A DNA stretch of 7,701 bases from Gammaproteobacteria bacterium (GTDB lineage: Bacteria; Pseudomonadota; Gammaproteobacteria; Steroidobacterales; Steroidobacteraceae): positions 1 to 7,701 of the forward strand of contig VBNP01000076.1 in NCBI GenBank assembly GCA_005877965.1, given 5' to 3'. The notes under the pieces are model-generated. The model did not search any database. It saw only the letters and a list, made by a program, of their open reading frames with translations, and was not told where the DNA came from. Below, piece after piece: positions 1 through 5,163 of this stretch (positions are counted from its first letter, which is position 1; each line of letters begins with the position of its first letter). The translations under genes were made by a program, and so were the position numbers.

Positions 1-1
1 G

Positions 2-571
2 ACCGCGCTGCACAATCACTTCTTCCACGACACGCCCAAGGTGTACTTCATGCACATCGGGGGTGAAGGCCGGGCCGAAACCCTGGCAGCGGGCTTCAAG
101 GCGGTTTGGGGCGCGATTCGTGCCGTGCGCAGCATACACGCGCAACCGGCGACGAGCTTTGGTGGTGCAACGCCGGCGCCCGGTCGCATCGACGCGGATG
201 CGGTGAGCAAGTACGTGGGCCAGCCGGCGAGCGATAGCCAGGGCGTAGCCAAGGTCACGATCGGGCGCACCGGCACGATGCAAGGCATGGTCGTGGGCGC
301 TTCGATGGGCCTGACGACCTGGGCTGCGTTCAGTGGCAGCGATGCAGCCGCGGCAATGGACGGCGACTTCATCATGAGTGCCGAGGAAGTGCAGCCGGTC
401 CTGCATGCGTTGCGCAAGGCGGGTGTCCACATCGTGGCGTTGCACAGCCATATGATCGGCGAGCATCCGAACTTCTATTTCACCCACTTCTGGAGCACCG
501 GCAAGGCGCAGGATCTGGCGCATGCTTTTCGAACGGCGCTGGATGCGCAGGCCGCCGTCGGGAAACCCTGA
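2..571 (+). CDS. DUF1259 (LpqO-like) protein, 5' end outside the window
   Basis: The reading frame is open from base 2, so the gene starts upstream; 189 residues plus the stop are visible. The visible part holds the end of one DUF1259 repeat and one nearly complete second repeat. The tail of repeat 1 (ALHNHFFHD at residues 2-10, followed by YFMHIGGEG) aligns with the tail of repeat 2 (ALHSHMIGEH from about residue 146, followed by YFTHFW), so both repeats carry a His-x-His pair (H4/H6 and H148/H150). Family members are usually secreted or periplasmic proteins of unknown function, but the signal sequence would be off the edge. The His pairs suggest metal binding, which is inference. chrA follows after 21 bases on the same strand, so the two are probably one operon and may share a role in metal or oxyanion stress. 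Family assignment is confident; function is unknown. Confidence 0.85.
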   Translation, partial: TALHNHFFHDTPKVYFMHIGGEGRAETLAAGFKAVWGAIRAVRSIHAQPATSFGGATPAPGRIDADAVSKYVGQPASDSQGVAKVTIGRTGTMQGMVVGASMGLTTWAAFSGSDAAAAMDGDFIMSAEEVQPVLHALRKAGVHIVALHSHMIGEHPNFYFTHFWSTGKAQDLAHAFRTALDAQAAVGKP

Positions 572-592
572 GCTTCCAACACTGGCGCACCC

Positions 593-2002
593 ATGATCGG
601 CATTCCGCGCCGGTGGACCGGGGCCGCTTCTGCAAAGACACCCGACAACCCCGTCAGTCTGGCGGAAGCCACGCGCGTGTGGGCGACGATAGGCTGGCTC
701 AGCTTCGGTGGCCCAGCTGGTCAGATCGCCTTGATGCACCGCGAACTCGTCGAGCAACGCCGCTGGATCAGCGACGCGCGCTTCCTGCATGCGCTCAGCT
801 ACTGCATGCTGCTACCGGGTCCTGAAGCGCAACAGCTCGCAATCTACATCGGCTGGCTGATGCACCGCACCGTCGGCGGCGTGATTGCAGGCACCTTGTT
901 TGTGCTGCCGGGTGTCATCGTCATAGGCGTACTGAGCTGGTTGTACGCCACGTACCAGCAGCTACCCCCAGTGACCGCGATCTTCTTCGGCCTGAAAGCC
1001 GCCGTATTGGCGGTCGTTATCGAGGCGGTCCTGCGCGTCGGGCGGCGAGCGCTGAAGAATCGCGTGATGATCGCGATTGCAGCCGCCGCGTTCGTGGCAC
1101 TGTACTTCTTCAAAGTACCATTCCCGTTGGTCATCCTGAGCGCGGCTTTGATCGGCATCGCCGGCCGGCACTGGCGATCGACGAGTTTTCCGGCGCCAAC
1201 ATCAACGGCGGCGCTTGCCGAAAGCGACTATCTGATCGATCGACGGATTGCCCGGGGCGAGTTAACCCATACGAGGCGTTCCCTGCGTCGGTCTGTCGCC
1301 GTGCTCGCGGTCTGTCTTGCACTGTGGTTCGGGCCAGTGGTTGGCTCGATGCTGCTTTTCGGCCGAGCCAGCGTGTTCGCCCAGCAGGGCACGTTCTTCG
1401 GGGAAGCCGCGCTGGTCACCTTCGGCGGCGCTTATGCGGTGCTCGCCTATGTCGCGCAACGCGCCGTCGAGACGTACGGCTGGCTCAGCCCGGGCGAGAT
1501 GCTCGACGGTCTGGCACTTGCCGAAACCACGCCTGGCCCGCTGATCATGGTGGTGCAGTACGTGGCTTTCCTCGGGGCATTCCGCCATCCGGGCGGTCTG
1601 TCGCCGTATGCCGCCGGTGTACTCGGCTCGCTGCTCACTACCTGGGTAACGTTCATACCGTGTTTCTTGTGGATCTTCCTCGGCGCACCCTACGTCGAAG
1701 CCCTACGCAGCAACCGCACACTGAGCGCGGCCCTCTCTGCGATTACGGCGGCTGTGGTGGGTGTGATACTCAACTTGTCGGCCTGGTTCGCCGTGCACAC
1801 GGTATTTCACAGCGTGCAGATGCGAGCCACCGGCTTTATGCATGTCGATGTGCCGGAATGGCGGAGTGTCGATCTCGCCGCATTGGCGCTCAGCACCTGC
1901 GCGCTACTGGCAATGCTGCGCTTCAAGTTGGGGATGGGCTGGACGTTATTCGGCAGCGCAGTGCTCGGTGCTGGCATTTGGACGTTTTTCCACGGTGGGT
2001 AG
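593..2002 (+). CDS. chrA: Chromate efflux transporter ChrA (CHR family, bidomain)
   Basis: The product of 469 residues has the usual length for a long-chain, two-domain CHR-family transporter of the inner membrane, which exports chromate from the cytoplasm. The first CHR domain carries the signature FGGPAGQ (residues 38-44), the following HREL/RRW block and LLPGPEAQQLA (73-83). The second carries FGGAY (277-281) and ETTPGPL (311-317) followed by a hydrophobic VVQYVAFLGAF stretch. The inverted-duplicate pattern, FGG then PGP in each half, is typical. Many hydrophobic spans are visible, separated by a hydrophilic central loop (about residues 190-230). The ATG at 593 lies 21 bases after the DUF1259 stop with no good Shine-Dalgarno sequence, so translation may be coupled to the upstream gene. 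No chrB-type regulator gene is in the window; it could lie to the left. Family identity is very secure, but substrate specificity (chromate, possibly sulfate) is inferred from the family. Confidence 0.95.
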   Translation: MIGIPRRWTGAASAKTPDNPVSLAEATRVWATIGWLSFGGPAGQIALMHRELVEQRRWISDARFLHALSYCMLLPGPEAQQLAIYIGWLMHRTVGGVIAGTLFVLPGVIVIGVLSWLYATYQQLPPVTAIFFGLKAAVLAVVIEAVLRVGRRALKNRVMIAIAAAAFVALYFFKVPFPLVILSAALIGIAGRHWRSTSFPAPTSTAALAESDYLIDRRIARGELTHTRRSLRRSVAVLAVCLALWFGPVVGSMLLFGRASVFAQQGTFFGEAALVTFGGAYAVLAYVAQRAVETYGWLSPGEMLDGLALAETTPGPLIMVVQYVAFLGAFRHPGGLSPYAAGVLGSLLTTWVTFIPCFLWIFLGAPYVEALRSNRTLSAALSAITAAVVGVILNLSAWFAVHTVFHSVQMRATGFMHVDVPEWRSVDLAALALSTCALLAMLRFKLGMGWTLFGSAVLGAGIWTFFHGG

Positions 2003-2054
2003 ATATTGCGGCGAAGCTCGTTGGAGACCCTGTGAGTGAGGGCCCTGCGCTGGC

Positions 2055-2075
2055 ACCGCGACCTGAGCGGTTTTA
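2055..2075 (+). terminator. Weak possible intrinsic terminator after chrA
   Basis: ACCGC (2055-2059) and GCGGT (2067-2071) form a 5-bp stem with a 7-base loop, followed directly by TTT. It lies about 55 bases after the chrA stop, where a terminator would be expected. The stem is short and the T run brief, so this is a weak candidate. Confidence 0.3.
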
Positions 2076-2267
2076 CGCACCGGAGGAGGGGTGACGTATG
2101 AATTGCGCTGGATCTAGGCCAGTCGCATTTTTGAAGACTTGGATGTTATGCGGCGCGCTGTGGGCGCCGAAATCGTAACCTGCCGTGTCTGCCTCGATGT
2201 TCGCGATGGCCTCGAGGACTTGAAGGGGCGTTTCAGGTCGCTCCGTAGCGGGTAATTCCCGGGTCAA
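2073..2267 (-). CDS. Possible small hypothetical protein or gene remnant
   Basis: A 64-codon minus-strand frame starts at TTG 2267, preceded by AAGGAAGAGA, a fair ribosome binding site. Its middle part (roughly VLEAIANIEAD to HNIQVFK) has mostly G or C in third codon position, like the real genes nearby, and a protein-like composition; both ends look less coding-like. I do not recognise a family. It may be the remnant of a longer gene or a chance frame. It sits antisense to the leader of the toxin-antitoxin operon. Confidence 0.25.
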   Translation of the reverse strand: MTRELPATERPETPLQVLEAIANIEADTAGYDFGAHSAPHNIQVFKNATGLDPAQFIRHPSSGA

Positions 2268-2288
2268 TCTCTTCCTTGCCCATTGGCC

Positions 2289-2316
2289 TGTAACGCGTTA
2301 CGCTGTAACGCGTGAC
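2289..2316 (+). promoter_or_regulatory. Putative autoregulatory operator of the mazEF-like pair
   Basis: Two copies of the 13-mer TGTAACGCGTKAC lie at 2289-2301 and 2304-2316, spaced 15 bases apart. The first contains the perfect 12-bp palindrome GTAACGCGTTAC (2290-2301); the second, GTAACGCGTGAC (2305-2316), breaks the symmetry at one position. Type II antitoxin/toxin complexes commonly repress their own promoters through such paired palindromes directly upstream of the antitoxin gene. The arrangement also argues that translation starts at ATG 2333 rather than at GTG 2312, which lies inside the second palindrome. Confidence 0.65.
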
Positions 2317-2332
2317 ACCAAGGTTTATTGAT

Positions 2333-2536
2333 ATGGTGCAAGCAGCTGAACGAATGAAGGCCATGCGCGAACGGCGGCGTGCCCGTGGCATGAAGGAGCT
2401 CCGCTTAGTCGTGCCAGACGCACGATCTAGGACGGTGCGCCGACGGGTGGCTCGACAAGTCGCAGCGCTGGACCGATCCCGCGAGCTCGAGGCGCTGAAG
2501 TGGATCGAAGCCGTCGCCGAGTTCGATGACCGATGA
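2333..2536 (+). CDS. MazE-family antitoxin (DUF3018)
   Basis: A small, strongly basic protein of 67 residues that matches the DUF3018 'antitoxin MazE family' pattern: a basic N-terminal helix (AAERMKAMRERRRARG), a short strand segment (ELRLVVPDARS), then a helix-rich C-terminus ending WIEAVAEFD, the part expected to wrap around and neutralise MazF. The basic N-terminal region should give DNA binding for autorepression. I start at ATG 2333, preceded by AAGG; an in-frame GTG at 2312 would add seven residues but falls inside the putative operator. The stop overlaps the toxin start by four bases (ATGA at 2533-2536), the usual coupling for such pairs. Family assignment is confident; the exact start is less so. 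Confidence 0.85.
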   Translation: MVQAAERMKAMRERRRARGMKELRLVVPDARSRTVRRRVARQVAALDRSRELEALKWIEAVAEFDDR

Positions 2537-2862
2537 GGCGCGGCGACGTTGTGACTGTCGCGGCTACAGGGGACTACGGCAAACCACGCCCAGCGGTGAT
2601 TGTGCAGACTGACGCGCTCCCTGCCGGGCATGCGTCTGTGGTGGTCTGCCAGATGACTTCTGAGGGGGACGACGCTGAGGACTTTCGAGTAGCAGTCGAA
2701 CCCAGTACTCGAAACGGTCTGCGCACGCGCTCGCACGTGATGTCGGACAAGCCGGTCACGATTAGGCGCGCCAGCATTGGTCGGAAGATCGGCCACCTTG
2801 ACGATGGCGACATCGCGCGACTGAATGTCGCCTTGGCATTCGTCATGGGCCTCGCAGACTAG
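2533..2862 (+). CDS. Type II toxin, MazF/PemK family endoribonuclease
   Basis: The 109-residue product has the normal length for a MazF/PemK toxin, a cytoplasmic sequence-specific mRNA interferase that halts translation when its antitoxin is lost. Family marks are the N-terminal RRGDVV, GDYGKPRPAVIVQ (residues 13-25, with the conserved Arg19), Thr42 in the CQMTSE segment corresponding to the conserved 'T' motif, and SHVMSDKPVTIRR (67-79) followed by the KIGHLDD turn. All expected motifs are present and there is no interruption, so the toxin looks functional. It overlaps the antitoxin gene by four bases and is probably translated by coupling. Cleavage specificity cannot be predicted from sequence alone. 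Confidence 0.92.
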   Translation: MRRGDVVTVAATGDYGKPRPAVIVQTDALPAGHASVVVCQMTSEGDDAEDFRVAVEPSTRNGLRTRSHVMSDKPVTIRRASIGRKIGHLDDGDIARLNVALAFVMGLAD

Positions 2863-3000
2863 GCGCGATTCTTCATATTCAGCGTGACCCTCTTTCCGAG
2901 TCGTCCGGGAAATGGAGCAACGACATGAAACCCCTCCAAACCTTACGTTGAGGTGTCCACGCAGGCGGGTCAACTCCCGTTTTGACGGGTGGGGGCGGTG

Positions 3001-3429
3001 ATGGACGCGGCCGAAGAGCAGATCAGAGCGCTCGTCGATGCAGAGACGGCTGCCTGGGACACTCGCGACGCCGGTGCTCTGGCGGCACTCTTTCATCCCG
3101 ACACTGTTTGGCCCTGGCCACCGAACTCCACAGCTCACGACCCGATGCAATGGGTCATGCCATTGGGAAGATACAATCGGCAGCGCTGGATTCGGTCATG
3201 GCAGGAGCTCTTTGACTCGCACGACCTGGTTCATAACTGGCGACGGACACTGCGCGTGGTGGTGTCTGAACAGGGCGATGGCGGATTCGCTGTCGTTGAC
3301 GTTGACACCCTGTGGCGCAGCCGAAGGACGCAGGAGCCGCTCCACTGGAAAGGTCGCGCTTGTAAGGTGTACACGAAGGTTGACGGGCTTTGGCTGTTTC
3401 TATTCCAGACCGGTCTACTCGAGTACTAG
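3001..3429 (+). CDS. NTF2-like (SnoaL-type) superfamily protein, cytosolic
   Basis: A 142-residue protein with no signal peptide. The pattern DAETAAWDTRDAGALAALF near the N-terminus, then a Trp/Pro-rich segment, then alternating strands (LRVVVSEQ, FAVVDVDTLWR) and a C-terminal KVYTKVDGLWLFLFQTG is typical of NTF2-like/SnoaL-like cone-barrel domains of the DUF4440 type. Such proteins bind small molecules or have isomerase/cyclase activities; nothing here fixes the substrate. I start at ATG 3001, with GGGTGGGGG just upstream; an in-frame GTG at 2989 would add four residues. It lies about 140 bases after the MazF-like gene and about 100 before a second NTF2-like gene, on the same strand. Confidence 0.8.
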   Translation: MDAAEEQIRALVDAETAAWDTRDAGALAALFHPDTVWPWPPNSTAHDPMQWVMPLGRYNRQRWIRSWQELFDSHDLVHNWRRTLRVVVSEQGDGGFAVVDVDTLWRSRRTQEPLHWKGRACKVYTKVDGLWLFLFQTGLLEY

Positions 3430-3454
3430 CGCTGGGTTCGGTTGTGATGCTGAT

Positions 3455-3488
3455 TCGCCGGACATCCATTGCCCGCCGTGTCTGGCGA
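3455..3488 (+). terminator. Hairpin between the two NTF2-like genes
   Basis: A 10-bp stem, TCGCCGGACA (3455-3464) with TGTCTGGCGA (3479-3488), including one G-U pair in RNA and a 14-base loop, lies 26 bases after the first NTF2-like gene's stop. It is followed by CATTTCTC, not a proper T run. It could be a weak terminator, an mRNA-stabilising structure or a protein-binding inverted repeat. Confidence 0.35.
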
Positions 3489-3533
3489 CATTTCTCTGCA
3501 TGGGGCGGTTCACTCTTAACAAACGGGGAAAAC

Positions 3534-4127
3534 ATGAGGAAACAAAGGCACGTCCTGGCCCTCGTGATAGGGGCCGGTCTCCCGGCTGCATGTCTGCTCG
3601 CCGCGGGACCTATGGCGGCTCCCGATCAAGGCAGCTGGCCAGCCAGTAAGGTCAGCGCTCCCACGCCGAAGGTCGCGAGTATGCCGGCAGCGTTGGCAAA
3701 AAACCTGGCCAACTTCGACGACCTCGACTTCCATGTCTACACCGGGCAGCAGTGGGAGAACCTTCACAAGAGTCATGCGCAAGACATCGTCGTGCACTAC
3801 CCGGATGGTCACATCACCAAAGGAATTCCCGATCACATCAAGGAGCTGAAGTTCATGTGGACGTTTGCTCCGGATAACCGCATCACCGAGCATCCGGTGC
3901 GCTTTGGCACCGCAGATGCCGAATGGACCGCTGTCATGGGTTTTCTGGACGGCACTTTTACTAAGCCCATGGTTCTAGCGGATGGCACCGTCATTCAGCC
4001 GACGGGGAAGGGTTACCATTTGCCGATGGCCACCCTGGGACATTGGAACAAGCAGGGCGTCATGGGTGAGGAGTATCTGTTCTGGGATAACGCCACGCTT
4101 ATGAAGCAGATCGGTGTTGGCAAGTAA
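3534..4127 (+). CDS. Secreted SnoaL-like / ester cyclase family protein
   Basis: The 197-residue product starts at ATG 3534, six bases after a GGGGA Shine-Dalgarno sequence; the open frame extends further upstream but without a good site. Residues 1-29 look like a Sec signal peptide: MRKQRH, a hydrophobic core, then a probable signal peptidase I site around GPMAA. A Cys at residue 20 lacks a proper lipobox, so a lipoprotein is unlikely. After a Pro/Ser-rich linker, residues 55-195 resemble SnoaL-like polyketide cyclase/ester cyclase domains: an N-terminal helix, HAQDIVVHYPDGHITKG (81-97), the IPDHIKEL helix (99-106), then strands ending GEEYLFWDNATLMKQIG. The position suggests a periplasmic or secreted NTF2-like protein; the substrate is unknown. 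It is the second NTF2-like gene in a row, but the two are too dissimilar for a recent duplication. Confidence 0.82.
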   Translation: MRKQRHVLALVIGAGLPAACLLAAGPMAAPDQGSWPASKVSAPTPKVASMPAALAKNLANFDDLDFHVYTGQQWENLHKSHAQDIVVHYPDGHITKGIPDHIKELKFMWTFAPDNRITEHPVRFGTADAEWTAVMGFLDGTFTKPMVLADGTVIQPTGKGYHLPMATLGHWNKQGVMGEEYLFWDNATLMKQIGVGK

Positions 4128-4317
4128 CTGACAACACGTTCACGCGACGATTCAGTCCGCAACGGGCCAGCCGATGCCGGCCGCGAGCAAGGGCCAACCT
4201 AGCGTCTCCGGTCGCCAGCTAGATTCGCGACATGTCCCCGGTAATCAGCGTCGCGGCAATGGCGGCTTTGCGGAAACGCGTCTGTTTCCTGATGACGGTC
4301 AGCTTTTGGCCGACACC

Positions 4318-4350
4318 GGGCGCTCACACGCAAATCACACGCGTGAGCCC
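4318..4350. terminator. Imperfect inverted repeat between convergent genes
   Basis: CTCAC (4323-4327) pairs with GTGAG (4343-4347), and GC pairs inside it after a 2-base bulge, flanked by GGG on the left and CCC on the right. It lies in the roughly 270-base gap between the convergent SnoaL-like and lipoprotein genes, where a bidirectional terminator would be expected. There is only a short TTT on the right, so support is weak. Confidence 0.25.
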
Positions 4351-4395
4351 TTTGGACCGGCGGCAGTCCCGGAGTACTGGGCTCCAGCGGAGCAA

Positions 4396-4848
4396 TCAGT
4401 TGTAGACACTGACTTTGAATACGTTGCCATGGTCATCTTCGGCAACGCCCCGCGTATTGCCCCGCCTGTTGCTTTCGTTGCTCACCTCCGTGCGGATAAC
4501 GCTCCCGCCTGTGCACTTGAGCGTCGTGCGCACAAACTCCCGGACGCCGAGCACATGCGCAGAGTAATAGCCCGCTCCGTAGATCTGATCCCAATCCGCC
4601 GAGAGGTCGAACGACTGCTGCTGACTGCCTCGCAGCGACCAGGGACCGGTGCAGGATCTGTCGCCAGGAAGGTTCACGGTAATCTCGCCTGACAGTGCTC
4701 CGGTAAATCGCGCCTGGTAGTTGGGAGCGGGTTTCAGCTCAGCCAGAGGACCACGCACCGGACTGAAGCTCCCGGTGACCGCGCATCCGCCGAGGACCGC
4801 GCCGAGAATCGTGCCCGAGATCCCTCGCCGAATGCCGAATGAACCCAT
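4396..4848 (-). CDS. Small hypothetical lipoprotein
   Basis: The 150-residue product starts at ATG 4848, with GGGGGAGA four bases upstream, an excellent Shine-Dalgarno sequence. The N-terminus has positive charges (RR at 7-8), a hydrophobic stretch and the lipobox LGGC at 19-22, so Cys22 should be lipidated and the protein anchored to the periplasmic side of the inner or the outer membrane. The mature part looks beta-rich, with FTGALSGEITVNLPGD, then Cys66 and Cys112, which could form a disulfide, and a C-terminal RGVAEDDHGNVFKVSVY segment. I recognise this only as a small hypothetical lipoprotein type, not a family with a known role. It lies downstream of the C13 peptidase gene on the same strand but 278 bases away, with a hairpin between, so it probably has its own promoter. 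Confidence 0.85.
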   Translation of the reverse strand: MGSFGIRRGISGTILGAVLGGCAVTGSFSPVRGPLAELKPAPNYQARFTGALSGEITVNLPGDRSCTGPWSLRGSQQQSFDLSADWDQIYGAGYYSAHVLGVREFVRTTLKCTGGSVIRTEVSNESNRRGNTRGVAEDDHGNVFKVSVYN

Positions 4849-4873
4849 GGTCTCCCCCGGCTGCAGGTCACAA

Positions 4874-4905
4874 CAGCCAAATGCAGCGATCCTCGCTGTT
4901 GGCTG
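4874..4905 (-). promoter_or_regulatory. Strong hairpin upstream of the lipoprotein gene
   Basis: CAGCCAA (4874-4880) pairs with TTGGCTG (4899-4905) and, inside, CAGCGA (4884-4889) pairs with TCGCTG (4893-4898): 13 paired bases around a 3-base loop, broken only by a 3-base bulge (4881-4883). It ends 25 bases before the lipoprotein start codon on the minus strand. It lacks a T run, so a 5' leader structure or a protein-binding site is as likely as a terminator for the upstream peptidase gene. Confidence 0.5.
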
Positions 4906-4961
4906 GCCAGATTCTACAACTCAGCCGTGGTGAGCGTCTGCGGGTCGCGCACGGTTTGCCC

Positions 4962-4985
4962 TGCGCCGGTGCGCCGGTGCGCCGG
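4962..4985. repeat. Three tandem copies of TGCGCCGG
   Basis: The 8-base unit TGCGCCGG occurs three times head to tail in the spacer between the lipoprotein gene and the C13 peptidase gene. It is a short simple repeat, probably made by slippage in GC-rich non-coding DNA. Confidence 0.7.
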
Positions 4986-5082
4986 TACAGTGACCGATTT
5001 CGGGACATCCGCTTACCTGTGCCGACTAACCGCTTTTGCCGGACCCGGCCTCTCGGAGTGGACTGCGGATAGTGGCGGCGGG

Positions 5083-5163
5083 TTACACGGAGCGCCGGGG
5101 GGCCCTCGCCTTGAGCCAGTAGCGCATCATCGCGTTGACGTGGTAGAGCTGGTCTGGGTCGCC
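5083..5163 (-). other. Coding-like stretch past the C13 peptidase stop (remnant?)
   Basis: On the minus strand, in a frame different from the peptidase ORF that ends at 5127, about 26 codons up to a TAA at 5083-5085 have almost only G or C in third position and read like real protein, including YHVNAMMRYWLKARAP. No start codon precedes it except inside the peptidase gene. It may be the true C-terminal tail of the peptidase displaced by a second frameshift, or the leftover end of another gene. I do not recognise the sequence. Confidence 0.3.

Larger units (their letters stand above)
2003..2332. other. Spacer between chrA and the mazEF-like pair
   Basis: About 330 bases without a gene I would call with confidence. 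It holds the weak terminator candidate, a small minus-strand reading frame (2073-2267), a 26-codon plus-strand reading frame (2098-2178) behind a strong Shine-Dalgarno-like run GGAGGAGGGG, and the double palindrome upstream of the antitoxin gene. Nothing else stands out. Confidence 0.5.

Noticed and set aside
1324..2094. Long plus-strand frame of 256 codons overlapping the second half of chrA
   Set aside because: It lies entirely over the chrA coding frame for most of its length, is Arg/Cys-rich and has no domain-like pattern: an off-frame shadow of a GC-rich gene.
2233..3150. Minus-strand frame of 305 codons across the mazEF-like pair
   Set aside because: Antisense to two well-recognised genes, with low-complexity Ser/Arg-rich composition; a shadow frame.
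3534..3620. Lipoprotein signal (Cys20) in the SnoaL-like protein
   Set aside because: The residues before Cys20 are P-A-A, without Leu/Val at -3, so a cleavable Sec signal ending near residue 29 is more likely.
4174..4692. Plus-strand frame of 172 codons between the SnoaL-like gene and the lipoprotein gene
   Set aside because: Its second half is antisense to the lipoprotein gene, there is no ribosome site at its start and no recognisable domain.
4962..4985. Tandem TGCGCCGG copies as a CRISPR or phase-variation tract
   Set aside because: Only three 8-base units, no spacers, and not inside a coding frame or an evident promoter.
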